Assembly: GCA_002682825.1 (NCBI GenBank)
Contig: NOKP01000005.1
Coordinates: 1,860,001 to 1,924,000, forward strand
Source: Neonectria sp. B-13
Taxonomy: Eukaryota; Ascomycota; Sordariomycetes; Hypocreales; Nectriaceae
DNA length: 64,000 bases
Direction of reading: 5' to 3'
Each line of letters opens with the position of its first letter. The stretch's first letter is position 1. The notes under the pieces are model-generated. The model had not been told where the DNA came from, did no database searches, and was given only the letters and a program-made list of their open reading frames with translations. A program made the position numbers and the translations under genes. Positions 1 to 12,386 of the stretch are shown here, piece after piece.

Positions 1-171
1 GAAAAGCGTGACGTTCACACGCCCGAGTACACAGATTTTGTGCTAGAACGCCAGGCTATCAAGAGACTCCTACAGCCTGCAGATGTGGCGAGGGCGGCGC
101 TGTGGCTTGTTGCTGACGACAGCGAAGGCGTGACAAACCAGAGTATTCTGGTGGATGGGGGTTGGATCTAG
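1..171 (+). CDS. Short-chain dehydrogenase/reductase, C-terminal part (truncated by window start)
   Basis: The first base is in frame and the last 56 codons run to a TAG at 169-171. The translation has the usual classical SDR C-terminus: a segment reading KRLLQPADVARAALWL, then ADDSEGVTNQSILVDGGW. This matches the family pattern of P-x-DVA...A..L.S-D.A..-TG....VDGG. SDR enzymes are NAD(P)(H)-dependent oxidoreductases with a Rossmann fold. The cofactor motif and the YxxxK catalytic site lie before the window, so substrate and cofactor cannot be judged. The threonine-glycine usually seen before the final beta strand is VTNQ here, which occurs in a subset of the family. Confidence 0.85.
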   Translation, partial: EKRDVHTPEYTDFVLERQAIKRLLQPADVARAALWLVADDSEGVTNQSILVDGGWI

Positions 172-534
172 ACACCACGAGGGACGAAGCAGTCCAGGTT
201 GGCCGATCAGCTATCAACTTAATCGGCATATCAAGCCATTACACTTCCTAATTCTGCGATATGGTGTAAATGATTGTATTATCTCTTATCCTCCCCAAGT
301 CTTGGCATTACTGATATACTTTCGGTATTGTTTACTTCAATCAAATTTCTCAGAATTCAAGAGACTACCAAGGGCTTCTTGAATGAACCTCCTTTTGATT
401 ATGGTCTGAATACCGGGTGTATGCCTCTCAATATGGTATGTATAATTGTGGGAGACGCCTCCAGATGGGCGGCTTATCAGTAATGTTAGGTGTATCTTTG
501 ACAATCGTGACCCTCCCGGCTCGCAGCTCTTGGT
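172..534. other. Intergenic, converging 3' ends
   Basis: This is the spacer between the SDR stop and the stop of the TLDc gene on the opposite strand. Short open frames exist, but none has protein-like composition or splice context. No other feature was recognised. Confidence 0.5.
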
Positions 535-2362
535 CTAGCATCTATCTGTCACCGTAAAAATATCCATGCGAGGATTCTGGACTGTAACCTCCCACCTTTT
601 ACGAAATGCTTCGCTCCCCTCCGCGTTATTATTTCCGCCCTTGTGCTCATCACCACTCGTAAGTGTTGCCGTTTTCCCCCCGGGATCAATTCTAAGCCCT
701 GGGCCTTGGCTTGTCGGATCCCCAATATAATAGGACGCATTCAATGACTCTGAAGCTTCATTCATCGCAATCTCGGCAGGCGTAATCTTCATAGCTTCCG
801 CATTGATCAGGTTTATAAGTGGTGTCTTAGTCTTCGTCCAGCGCAGGAGTTGGAATTGGGGCTGGAGTTGAAAAAGAATTTGCGAAGTGTTGCCTTGAGT
901 GTCGCATTTCTCGATTTCCCCTTCGATCCCGGTCAAGGAGCCAGAGATGTAGGCGCCGACAACTACAGTTGGAGTTGTAGCAACTATCTCACTTGTGAAC
1001 AGCAAGACGCATGCAGATGATTGGTGGCGGAGAACTTGGACTAAACGAGCTGCTGTTATGTTTTGTGAATCTGGCCAAATCTGTGCTTTCTCCAGTGCGA
1101 TTGACACTGGTACTCCCCGCTTGGCAATCCCCCTGAGGTATCTATTTTCGGTATTGATTTGAGGCGCGAAGAGCGAAATAGCGCTGTCGATATGAGTATG
1201 TGTAGTCTCGGGTGCTTGAGATATTCTTGCCCCAGTCGAAGGTTGGAACAAGACTGCCCATAGCTGAAAGAATCTTAGCGGAAGATAGGGCTATAGAATG
1301 TCATTAAAAGCTGCTCTTTAGCGGTATTAAACGAGACTATACTTACAAGCAAGTCTCTTGCTGTCAGAAGCTGCTCAGATGTGAGGGTTACGGCGCTCTC
1401 ATCCCCTGCCAGACAGTTGACCAAGGCCACAGTCAACTCTTCATCTGCCAGTTTACTTTCCACAAAATCACCGACATTGTAACTCGAGCTCCGTATATCC
1501 TTCTTAAATCTCATTCGCAGTAACAAATTCAACAAGGTCGAAACGTCTGGCCGCCGCACCTCTCTTGGCGTTATGGCCGGCCCGCTAGTGAAGAGTTTCC
1601 ACGCCACCCGCCTAAGCTGGTCTTGTGACGGAGCCGCGTGCATGAATTGAGGCCCGACCATGATTAAAACATCCATGGCGTCACTCAAGATGGAATTCGG
1701 GTTATTTGGTCGCTTCTCTTGCTGAGTTGCAATCCCTGGAACTCCGATGCTTCTGAAGATTCGTTCAAAGCTGGCGCTACGAAAAAATGCTGCATCCTCG
1801 CGCCAGAACCATTCAAGTTCTCGAGTGCCAAGCAGATCGTCATACTGAAACACTGTCAGGAGAACTGCGCGGCTGAAGGCAGCAAAATCGACCTTTCCAT
1901 GTCGGAGATCACGAGGAAATGGATGATAGGCGTAGAAATGGAAACTTCTCCAAAGAAGCTGGATGGCGGAGTCGGAGATTTCGACTTCAGAATGGGTACT
2001 TCTAGCGTGTTGTTTGAAGCTTCCTTCGTTCCAATCTGCGTTATATGAGTAGTTGCTTGACTAGATGAAGAGGGCTGAATTCACATTTCTGCTTCGATGA
2101 GCCCTGGATGCACCACCTGTCAAACGTTGTCTGCAGAAGCTCTCGCTCTTTGAACCCTATAAGCTGCGATGAAAGTACTTTCCCGAGATCGTTGGAAACT
2201 GAATCTATGGAGAGTCAGATATATTATGCCATCGATTAAATCTCTATCCCACTTACCGCATGTGGCTTCATCAAGATATTTCTTCACCTTCCGATTTTGT
2301 GGTCCGAGGGCAATATCGTTCACAATGTCAACCAACGCTGTGAACATGATCTGAAGCTTCAT
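535..2362 (-). CDS. TLDc-domain protein (RTC5/OXR1-like), five exons
   Basis: Exons read on the minus strand are 2362-2257, 2204-2085, 2035-1347 and 1263-535, and their phases agree throughout (1644 nt, 547 aa). The N-terminal half has helical segments (TTFDRWCIQG, then FHFYAYHPFPRDL) like the EF-hand-like region of yeast Rtc5-type proteins. The C-terminal half has the features of a TLDc domain: LLLWAVLFQPSTG, ACVLLFTSEIV followed by VVVGAYISG, YYIGDPTSQGPGLRID, and a final strand NPRMDIFTV. TLDc proteins act in oxidative-stress resistance and, in yeast, in V-ATPase disassembly (family knowledge). The 2036-2084 intron was chosen because it alone keeps the frame. ATG 2362 is the first plausible start, and an upstream exon cannot be excluded. 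(The entry title counts the exon boundaries conservatively; four exons are actually resolved.). Confidence 0.6.
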
Positions 2363-3384
2363 GTGAAGGGTTTGAGGGTGACTTTCATTGATGTAGACTC
2401 TGGTCCTGGTCAGCGACAAAAGTCGAAGTGATTTATCACAAGGGAACAGGATAATAATTATGTGGTTTAGGTGCGGAGCAGAAACTTCACTTCACGATCC
2501 GCCCGGGGCCTTGGACTCAGCGGGTCTTCAAAGTCAGCTGACATGCTCGTACCCCGCGCCGAGCATATCATCCATCTAGGTAGGATACAGAATGCTGGCT
2601 CTGGACAATGCCAAGGCATATTTATCAGCAGCATAGCATCTTACTGTATTATCTGCTGTATATTATCTACTGCGTTGCCTTGATCTACCGGATTGTATCG
2701 ACCAAGGCTAAATATGCTCTCGATATTCGTTAGCAGAGTAAAAAGGTGCGGCGGGCGCTAGATTCATGGGTTGATGGGCAATATACTCTTTGTACTTTGA
2801 CTGAACTTGAGATCCCCCGTATAATATCTGCTGTGTGGCTCTGCTGTGCCTCTTTGCTGCACTTGATTCGGCCTTCTTAACAGAAAAAAGAAAAGGGCCT
2901 TGAGTGGTGTATATAAACCTTCCATAGAAAACACTGAGTTATGTCAAGAGTATATGAGCCCTGTCCTGGTTCGACAGCAATTGGCCACATTCTGCGTCTC
3001 TCTCCAGTCTACAAGTGGATTAACATCAAGTATCAGAGAACACTGCAACTCTCCCAGCAACAAAATATGATAGATATCCAGCAAACGGGCCATTATTCAG
3101 CATTTTATCCAACTAAGAGGCCTGCAACGAAAAACGCAATGAGACTGAGTTTAGTGAAATTTGGCGCAGCAAAGGCTGTTTTAGACTTCTGCGCTGCTAG
3201 GTTCACTTCTAGGATGCTATGGCTTCCCCTCTGTTCCAAACACTTTCTAAAGAATACTGGCGAAATACTTTTACGCTGCTAGGATGACAGCAGATCCAAG
3301 CACAACAACAAGTCCCCTTCCACTCCTAGTTGATAGCTGGTCTAAGGACTTGAGAAAGTGCGCTTCCATGGGACTACACGCACG
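2363..3384. other. Intergenic region of about 1 kb
   Basis: This lies between the likely start of the TLDc gene and the 3' end of the methyltransferase gene. Open frames at 2471-2683 (+) and 2941-3282 (+) are short, lack family features and have no splice partners. No RNA gene or repeat was recognised. Confidence 0.5.
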
Positions 3385-4059
3385 TCAGGTCTTAGTGGCA
3401 AGGACCCACAACTGAGTGCCATCTCCCGGGTCGCCTTTGATCTCAGACTCCAGAACTTTGAGTCCTGAGCTCTTAACCATCTCCAGGCTGCGCTCCGCAC
3501 CCCAGCCGCTCCAAAACATCCACCCCTTGTCCACCAGCCAGTTTGGATTCACGTTGACCTCGTCCGCGTCGGACGTGAAGTTGACGAGCACGTGGCCTCC
3601 AGGCTTGAGCCACTTGGATATTCTAGCAACCATCTCTGTCTGCTCTTCCCGTGGCAGATGAATGATCGTGTACAGGCCTACAACGGCATCCAAGGAGCCG
3701 TCGGGGAATTCCAACTCCATCATGTCGCCCTCTTTGCAAGTAGCTCTGTCTCCAAACTCGGCGAGGTTCTGCTTCGCGATATCTATCTGGGCTGCCGAGA
3801 TGTCATTCGCAAACACGATGGTGTTTGGTATCGACAGAAGGGCTTTTGTGACTGGGAGACCACCGCCACATCCCAGCTCCAAGATGGACAGCTTTTCCAC
3901 TGGATTCTGAGGCAGATGCGCTATCAGCTTGTTGAGGAAGAGTGCGCGTGTTGTTGCGTTGAGATCTGTCCAAGTGTTGTAGTGGACAGCTATATTGTCG
4001 TAGGTTTCCTTGATTTTCGCCTTGATATCTTCCGGTGCCGGTGTCTTGGTCGGGTCCAT
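3385..4059 (-). CDS. Class I SAM-dependent methyltransferase (224 aa)
   Basis: Single exon. The first ATG is at 4059; the open frame extends three codons further only through a TTG. Motif I, ILELGCGGGLPVTKAL, is the glycine-rich SAM-binding loop after beta strand 1. The acidic end of strand 2 is in VFANDIS. A post-I motif follows (CKEGDMMELEFPDGSLDAVVGLYTII), and then the usual strand 4/helix segment HLPREEQTEMVARISKWLKPGGHVLVNF. The Leu-Lys-Pro-Gly-Gly turn is typical of methyltransf_11/25-type enzymes on small molecules. Near the C-terminus, WFWSGW-type aromatic residues (MFWSGWGAERSL) may line the substrate pocket. The substrate is unknown. The gene sits alone between unrelated genes. Confidence 0.88.
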   Translation of the reverse strand: MDPTKTPAPEDIKAKIKETYDNIAVHYNTWTDLNATTRALFLNKLIAHLPQNPVEKLSILELGCGGGLPVTKALLSIPNTIVFANDISAAQIDIAKQNLAEFGDRATCKEGDMMELEFPDGSLDAVVGLYTIIHLPREEQTEMVARISKWLKPGGHVLVNFTSDADEVNVNPNWLVDKGWMFWSGWGAERSLEMVKSSGLKVLESEIKGDPGDGTQLWVLATKT

Positions 4060-4978
4060 AGTAGGCAATGGTATTCAGATCCAAATGGATCAGCGAAGAC
4101 GATAGATGGTAGTTGTTGGTAGACTTTCTGTTGTTGGACAACAAGTTTATCAATTTAGAACTAGAGAAGAAGGAGATAAGTGAATCAGCAGAGGGGGTTA
4201 TATAGTAGCTGTCGATATCCGTACCTTTAGACAACTCTCTAGAGCCCGGCAAGTGAGTCATGCCGAGCGTTATGGGGTGATAGGAAGAAATAACCCACCT
4301 ATAATGGTTGTCCTAACCCCACACTTCCCCTCGGCACTAAAAGACACAATGTGGTGCTCACATGCCTCCCCGCACCTTCCCCTCCATCAAGTAGCGATTT
4401 CTCATCAGCATTGGTGGAGCTCCTAGCAACAAGCATGACATCCGCTTGGGCCATGTCGTGGTGAGCAGCATGTCCGAGGGGCAGTACGGCGGCGTCGTTC
4501 AATACGGCCTAGTCAAGGAAACTGACGACTACTTCATCCTTAAAGGTGTCCTTTAATATCAGTTGATTGCCTTACTCGACCTTTCGGGATACTTACTGTC
4601 AGAGAGATGGAGCTACGAAGGGAGTTCCAATTGGCGTCGGAGGCTTATGTTAGCCCTAGCGTTCCCGACTTTAGCGGACAGATCGGTGACTCACGCTTGC
4701 AGCGGCTCAGTCATAGCACACGATGACACTGATAGTCAGGGAAGTAGTTTTCAAGGCTATCAATATGGTGCTTCATCCACCATGTCTGCGGCCAGCAGTC
4801 TCCAAGCACTACTGTAAAGCATAGCCCGTCGTAGACGCATTCGATCGCTCACTAGATTGGGCCACTAGCTATTATAAATGGAGGCTGATGTATACCGCAT
4901 ATCTATTAACCTTGCCAATCCATACTCCCCAGCTAGTTCATAATTGCCCTCCGCTCACGACTCGTCGCCCGTCTCCCA
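4060..4978. other. Intergenic region
   Basis: This holds the promoter side of the methyltransferase gene and the 3' flank of the large ankyrin gene. Open frames at 4299-4502 (-) and 4563-4817 (+) show no recognisable domain and are probably chance. No repeat or RNA gene was seen. Confidence 0.5.
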
Positions 4979-7900
4979 TCATACCGCGCCGGCACCCCTC
5001 TGCAGCCTCGAAGTTCTGGTATCTGCATCGCTCTCACTGAGCCTCTTCGCCCCGGGCCACACAAATTCCGTCTCTCCAAAGTTCACCTTCACTTTGCAAG
5101 ACCGTCCAGAATGGCCGATGCAAGGATACAATTTTCGAAAGATGACCGCACTCGACCGCTGGGCTGTTGAAATGTCAGGTACCGCCCCAACTGACGACAC
5201 GTCTACAGGAAGGGGAATCACATGGCGCACTTACCGACCACCTCGCCGTCAAGCGTGAAAAAATAACGGCCACTATCGAAGTTGACTCCGCATCCGACGG
5301 TACTACCGATCCCAAAGGCTCGGTCCGTCCGGTACTTTCCCATCCCGAATCGTTCGTAGACTGCGCCGCCATCACCGTGATAGCCGACCGACCAAATGTT
5401 CCACCCCGGGTGAGCGTATGTCTGGTCACAGAACTCGCCTGAAAAGCCGATAGACAAGCTAGGGTCTTTTTTAACATGACTCGAGTTCGAGGACTCTATT
5501 ATCACCGCTGATCTGTGTTCCTGGATCGTGACTTCAAAATACGCCTGACCGAGCTGTCTAGGAGGGAAGGGAAAGTCGGCCCGGACGCACCTGGAAGGCC
5601 AGTCCTTTTCCAAGTTAGAGGCTTATATCCCACCTTTCTGTTAGCACTGTATTGATCATCGGTATGGGATAGCACCTACGTCCATATGAGACTTCTAGTC
5701 CGCCTGGCAGAATCTGTAGGCGATCCGGAGAAACTGTCCCCGGGGCGTGCCACATCTCTGGCACGACGAGCGACTTCGGCGTTCTGGTCGGCTTCTTGAT
5801 CGCTTCAGCGTCCCAGCCCCAGAGGTCAGGGAAGCGATTCGCCGCCTGGTAGTAGAAGTGGTCCATACTCCAACCATCCTGATCTGTCTCACCCGGATGT
5901 ATCCGTTTTCTTAGCGGCTCGAGCCCCCGCCATAAGTCTGCATTGTCGAGCTCGGTAGCGATGCGTAGCTCTCTAAATCCCATGTCCCGCAAAGTCCGCG
6001 GGTCTTCCCGCCGGAACCGTAGGCAGGCGTCAAAGAACTCGTATGCTATTCTCCTGCGGGAGACGACTGCGAGCTCGAAGGCTGATTTCTGATCGGTTTG
6101 TTCCCGGTTGAAAGGGTCAATTCCTAGCTTTACCAGGCGCGCTGCCATGAGTTCATCTCCGTATACCAGCCTCTCCAGACGTAGGAAAGTCTCAAGTCCA
6201 TTGAAACGCTCTGACATCTCCTTTAACAGGGTGCCATCTCGTGTCGTTAGAAGCTCAACGATTTTCGATTGCTTCTCGCCTCTGTCCTTCAGCCCATCCA
6301 TCCTTATGGCCTGCCAGTACGCGGAAACCAACTCCTGTCGGCTCCATGTCTTGGCCTTGGACAAGCCCTCGCCGCCGAGCAGGATCGACACCATTTGGAC
6401 AGAGGTGTGGTCGATAGCCAGGGCGAGGCACGAAGCACCGTTGCTAGTCTTGATTGTGAAGTCTGCACCTCTTTCAATTAGACTTGCTACGAGGCCGGGT
6501 TCGTTCATCTGAATGGCCTGGTGGATAGGTGCTATGCCATCTTCATCCCGACGGTTCAGGTCGAAGGGTTTGTCATGGTTCAGCAGCGCGTCAGCAACGG
6601 AGCTTTTACCCTCGCTCAAGGCTACGTGCAGCGGCGCCTGACCGCAGGAATTGACGTTGTCGGGATCTGCACCTTTCTCGAGGAGGAATTTGACCACGTC
6701 TAGATGGCCCCAAGCGGCTGAAAGGTGCAGCGGCGTCTGACCGCGGGAATTGACGTTGTCGGGGTCTGCACCTTTCTCGAGGAGGAATTTGACCACGTCC
6801 AGATGGCCCCAAGCGGCCGAAAGGTGCAGCGGCGTCCAGCCATCGGCATTCTTAATGTTGACGTTGGTGATGAATTCCACGAGAAGCCGCATGATCTCGA
6901 GGTTGTCTGCACTGGCGTGTAGGAGAGTCCATCCGCCGGATAATGTGACATCTACATTAGCACCGGCATCAAGAAGCCTCTTGACAGCCCTCAACTTTCC
7001 AGAATAGGCCGCAACGTAAAGGGGCGTCTCACCGCTATCGCGACCTCTGTCTATGTCCGCCTTCGCACCGAGCAGGATAGAGATGGCTTCCACATTGCCC
7101 CGTCGGGCGGCTGTGTACAACGGCGTCCTGCAGTGTTTGTCCGCTTTGTCGACCTCGGCCTTCCACTCAAGGAGCTTGAGCATGTTCTCCACGTTCCCAG
7201 CTCTTGTCGCCTCGTGCAAGGGCGTTCTGGCCCGGGGCCCGGGTAGGTTGACGTCCAGCCCACACTCCAGGACAAAAGTAAGAACAGCAACGTTTGCCTG
7301 TTCGGCGGCAATATGGAGAAGCGTGCTTCCATAAGAGTCGGTCCTCGCAACCGCATCTTTGGATCCTCTCATCAGGAACTTGAGCACATGCAGCCCAGAG
7401 TTCCTGACCGCCAGCTCCAAGTTTTTCCAAGTAGCGAGCTCGGGTAATTGCTGCTCGAGGTCATCTTTGTAGAGTTCTTTGACCACGTCGAGACTGTTCT
7501 TGGAGATGGCGTGTGTGACAGGTAGCGTTCTTTCGTCATCGCGCGCCTCAATATTGGCGCCGCGTTCTATCAGAAGCTTGATGGACTCGAGAGACTGTTG
7601 TAGAGCTGCCATGTGTAGCGGAGTCTGCTCGTTAATGTCGGTGGCATTGACATTAGCACCAGCATCCAACAGCACCTTCACAGCTTGAGGTCTCCTAATG
7701 GCAAGGTGAAGCGGAGTCTCGCCCCTGTGCGAGCGGGCGTCGACGGATGCGTGGGACTTCAAAAGCAGCTCCATGACCCGGACGTGTCCCTTCTCGGCCG
7801 CATAATGAAGCGGCCTGTATCTTGGTGAGTCCGGGGCATCGATGCTCAATATCTGGCCGGTGCTGCTTTGGTGGGTGAGGAGTGCTAGCATCACGTCATA

Positions 7901-10900
7901 CATGTCGTGTCGGGCAGCATGGTGGAGGGCCGTTACCCAATCCGCATCCCCAAGGTTGATGTCGGCATTGGCTCGCAGCAGAGTTTTCACGACTTCGGTA
8001 TGGCCATTTGCTGAGGCCGCGGAAAGGGGCGTCATGGACGTCCCGCTCTCACAGTCGGGATGGATGTTGTTCTGCAGCAGATACTGAACTATAAGCAGCT
8101 GTCCAGCGCCAGCCGCTTCTACGAGTAGACGGCCCCCGATCTCAAGCTTTCCGCGAGCCATAACTTCCAAGGTCGCTAAGTGGCCGCGTCTTGCAGCCAG
8201 GTCGGCCGCGTTGTTGTCCATGTCCTCCATCGACGCGCTGCGGCGGGACGTGACAAGAAGCTCTGCGACCTCGGCGTGTCCATTCTCCGCTGCATATTGA
8301 AGCGGTGTCTTCTTCAGTGCATTGCGCATGCCAATCACCTCGGGAAGGCGCTCCGAGTTACGTGCTGCATCAACGATGGCTGTTGCAGACTTCGTATTGC
8401 CGACCTGCGCAGCAATGTGCAGCGGTAGGCAGCCGTTGTTGTCTTGTATGTATATCACATTCTCGTCTTGTGCAACAAAAGCTTCGACCAATTGGGGACA
8501 ATGAAGGACGGCGTAATGCATCGCCGTCTTGCCCGTGTCATCCTGGAGAGTCAAGTCTGCCCCGGACTCAGCCAGAAGCATGGCAGCGTCGGCATTCCCA
8601 AGTCGTGTCGCGACACTAAGGGGCGTCTGCAGGTATCTGTCCTGGGCATTGATCATGTTGGCGACGCAAAACTTCCTTGTCAGGCTCTTGGGATTATCGT
8701 TTCCGACTAGAAAACGAATAACATCTGCGTTACCTCCGATGGCCGCCATGTGAAGTGGCGTCCGGCCTTCACCGTCTGTCTGGGCGGGATCATCGAGCAA
8801 ATCGAAAAGTAACGGGAGCAATTTCAGGCGGCCCATCAACGCTGCTCCATGAAGCGGAAACATCTTGGTTATCCTGTCCTTGTCCACAGAGAGAAGTTCT
8901 TTGACCACATCCTCGGCGCCATTAGCGATGGCGCAGTCCAAATAATACCTGGAGCTAGTTTTCAGGAATACAGCGTGATGCTCTGCATAACCCCGTCGGA
9001 CTCGCACTACGTTGTGTTCGGGTGCCGCTTTGTCGTTTGCAACAAGGGAACAAACGATAGACTCAAGACCGACATGGCCAGCTATTTCGGCAGGCGACGG
9101 TCGCTTATCTGCCTTGGTTGTGTCCCTAGACGAGCCCTTGTCTTCAGCAGACGCTAGTTCCCCCCCCTGCGAGAAGGTTGGCGAGGCCGGAGTGTCTCCA
9201 ACGCGAATATCGCTGTGCTGGTAGGGCGGCGAGGCGGCATTGCTGAGCAGATGTAATTGGAACCAGCGCCCAGAAAGCTTCGAGTCTCTGAAGAAGCCGG
9301 TAACATGCTCTTCCAAGGACCCATCCTCATCAGTGGCTTGCTGGAAATGTGTGGGCCAGAACCGGCATGCGTAATCTAGCAGTTCAAAGACCGGGTCTCT
9401 GTGACTTCGCTGCCGATGCTTATACGATACTTGGGAAAGGTAGTTACCGAATACGGCTGGCCCTTCATCGCCGAGAACTAACTTGAGGTAGTGCAGGCAG
9501 TGCCGCGTAATGCTGTCATCGGTTTTTAGACCGAGTTCACTTCGCACACCAGCATCAGATAGGATCTCCCTCACAAACGGGCTGATAATGCGCGCGTGTC
9601 GGTTTTCTATGGCCACGAGGCCACTTAGATGGTTCCTGATATCTCGCTCTATGCCCAGCGATATCTTTGCCTGCATCTCGGCCGTCGTGGAGTGACCCAT
9701 GTTGATTGCCGCGGCGACGGCTAGCTCCTCGATGCGTAAGGGTCGCAACGCCAGCAACATCCACGAAAGCACCTGCGTGGCCCAGCAAAAGACAGCCGTC
9801 GGCTGTTCTTTCAGCAGCCTGATGTGACTTCGATAGAGTTGATGTTCTGATATCGGCGCTCTGGAGATACTTTGTTCGATTGCCTTGAGCGAGTTGATAG
9901 AAAAGGTCTGAAACAGGCGGAGCAGATATATGTTGATGGATGAAAACGACCCATCGTAAGATTTTGCCGAGGAGATGATCTTTTCCTTGATACGGTTGCT
10001 GAGGCTTTCCCGGAGCGACGTCCGGCCGTGGTCGAGGAGCTTTGCCGTTTTTGTCATGATCAGGGCGTTTCTACACTCTTTGTACGTCTTGTTTAGGTCG
10101 AGTCGGTATACCTTTGCGTTGATCAAGTCACTAATCGGCTCGAGACTGCTGGTCAGGAGAGTGCAGGTTGAGCCGCTAGATTCCGGGAGCAAGGTATAAA
10201 TCTTAGACCACCAAGACCGAATTTCGCTCGGCCACCTCTCGAAGTCGTAGACTACAATGAGGTAGTCGACATTTTGGGAGTGGTACAGCATGGACGACAG
10301 AACCGACCGAATCATTTCCTCCGTCCAAGCGTTCTGGCGGAGAATCTGCAACATTAAGCCCTGAACTGGACGGAAGAGCGAAGGCCTCTGAGAGATTATC
10401 TGGTGCATGAACGAGACATAAACCCCATACAGGGTCCGAGAATATCGTTCCATAGCGCCGAGAATGTTGTCGATAGTGACGACCGGCGATTCTCGCCCTA
10501 ATTTCTGAGACACAAGCTTGACGAGAGCGGACTTGCCGTGTCCCGAAGACCCGGTAACCTGGATCGAGCCGCCGCGGATATTGGCAAAGGGAACGTCCAG
10601 GAGGAGCGAGCAGTAGATCTCTCTCAGTTCATCGTAGTCGTCTGGGTTGTCAAGGGCTCCGTTCTCGTGGAGAATCCAGCGGGATGGAGACAGACACTGA
10701 AGTGTCTCGAAGTAGACATCCATGGTGCCCTTCTCCGACACATCCCGAACATGCTTGTCAATTCCTGCCCAGAGGTTAACATCGATGTCGACAGCAAGTA
10801 TAGACTAGCTATAGACTGAGAAATCATACCTTCGTACGGGCACGACAGCACGTGGCGAGGAGCAAAATGCTCCCTGAGAGACTTAAGCTTGTCGATGTTT

Positions 10901-11902
10901 TCGATGCTACAAAACGCAAGACCGTCATACGAAGTGGTTGGCCACAACACGACTTCCTCCGCATCGTTGTCAAATACGTTAATCTCCATCTCGCAGGCAT
11001 CCATCACGACGGCGCGAATGAAATTGGTTGTGGGGTACTTGGCCGCGAACCGGTAGAAGACGTGCGACAGCTGTGAGACGGAGTCGACGAGGGCCGAGAG
11101 AATCAGCGACAGCCGTCCGCGATAGCTCATCTTGGTTGCGCGTATCATGGAGAGCAGCTCTTCTTCCCACTCCAGACGTCCCGTCGACCGGTGCGGGGTG
11201 GCGAAAAATCCGAGGCTTGCGATATTGTAGGCGACATCGTAAAATTGAGGCGTCGTGTTGGCGATGATGACAGCCTGTGACAGCAAGTTAAGTCAAGCGT
11301 TCTCACTAAAGTTCCTGAAATTTTCCATGTACCTGTTTGACGATTATTCCACCGAAACCATACCCAGCGAGAAGTACCTTGCTCCTGTACCCGCTCTTGT
11401 CCGCGGGAGCGCGCTGCCTGATACGACTAAGGAGGTCCAGCGCCTCGTTTTGGATCCAAGCCAGGGAGAAGAAATCGTGAGCGGCTACACTGGTTATGGG
11501 GGTCGAGTCACCGCTCAGGTTGGGCCTGCGACGGACCTCCTCAGGAACGAGAACGACAGCACCCGGGGAGACCTGGCCGTCCTCGTCTGGTGGGCAACAG
11601 CTATTTTCGTCCGTCAACTCTTCGTCTTCCTCGTCGTCGTCGAGGTTAATATGCGAAGTGACATCGGGGCGGAAAATGTTGTGCTGCAGGATATGGGCTT
11701 CAGGCACGAGGTTCTTGATCATTTCCACCATCGGCATCGTCTTTGTGTCGGCATCGACCGATGGGAAGCCCACCAGGTATATCCTATGTTATTTCCAGTC
11801 AGCATCGTCTAAGAGGGACATAAATCTGAGGGATGAGCTCTATACGGACCTGTATCTGGGGCCTTCATTTCTTCGCTCGTTCGTTTCTGTTTCGTCGTCC
11901 AT
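4979..11902 (-). CDS. NLR-like giant: hydrolase-like domain / P-loop NTPase / ankyrin repeats / SPRY (about 2206 aa)
   Basis: Six exons, all phases consistent: 11902-11850, 11783-11333, 11274-10830, 10764-5634, 5590-5235 and 5163-4979 (6621 nt). Introns are 43-71 nt; the one at 5633-5591 holds a CTAAC branch site and the one at 5234-5164 a CTGAC. Residues 1-310 resemble the alpha/beta-hydrolase effector domain of fungal STAND proteins (LVGFPS, then LLAGYGFGGIIVKQ at about 158-168, then FFATPHRS), but the GxSxG nucleophile elbow reads G-Y-G-F-G, so no serine is present. Walker A is GSSGHGKS at about 388-395 and a Walker B-like YLIVVYDFE follows at about 484-492. A helical region precedes about 25 ankyrin repeats (about 870-1760). 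Residues 2030-2190 form a SPRY domain (YFEVTIQE, SLSIGFSG, WSVGYHGDGG, CGVNF, FFTLDGE, LYPCIGH, VKVNFGETEFVW). In such proteins the repeats sense a ligand, the NTPase oligomerises and the N-terminus signals. The role here is inferred to be non-self recognition or a cell-death switch. Confidence 0.85.
6638..6835 (-). repeat. Two nearly identical 99-bp ankyrin-repeat units in tandem
   Basis: Units 6638-6736 and 6737-6835 differ at only about six positions, and each encodes one 33-residue ankyrin repeat (TPLHLSAAWGHLDVVKFLLEKGADPDNVNS). A third, more diverged unit with the same core (TPLHLSAAWGHLD) is the first of this pair's neighbours. All other ankyrin units of the protein are strongly diverged. 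Near identity at the DNA level indicates recent duplication or conversion within the sensor domain. Confidence 0.85.
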
Positions 11903-12386
11903 GCTTTCTCGTCTATTCTGCAGCACTTCCCATTCACTATGGCGTCGGTAGAGCAAGGACATGAACGACGGCGTCAGTAGATTATTTCAGAGAGGGAGAA
12001 GGGGAAAGTTACAGAGGCCTGAGCTGGGCCGGGCGCCAAATAGGCAGAGAGGGAGTCATGCGTGGGATGTGAATCAGCGATAGATTAAGACCTTGGCTGC
12101 TGTGAGGCGACCTTCTGAGGCTTTCAGCTGCCGGTTGCTTGTCCTACGTAGTACTGTACATTCACGGTAAGCAGGCAACCATTACGCCCAAATCACAGCT
12201 CATCCCCTGAATGTTTGTTGGCACTCAACAGGGATGCAGGGATCACCACTCGAATTTTAAACCCTACAGTGATTCCTTAACGTACAGCGATTTAAAGGAA
12301 GCTAAGAATAGGTCTAGGTACTTAATTTCCCTTTCAGAGTTTCAGGGGGGCTTGTATCACAACCACGAACATCCAGCAGCTCGACC
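11903..12386. other. Intergenic, promoter side of the NLR-like giant
   Basis: A 484-bp spacer between the 3' end of the gene at 12387 and the start of the large gene, both on the minus strand. It should contain the promoter of the NLR-like gene. No element could be identified with confidence. Confidence 0.5.
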
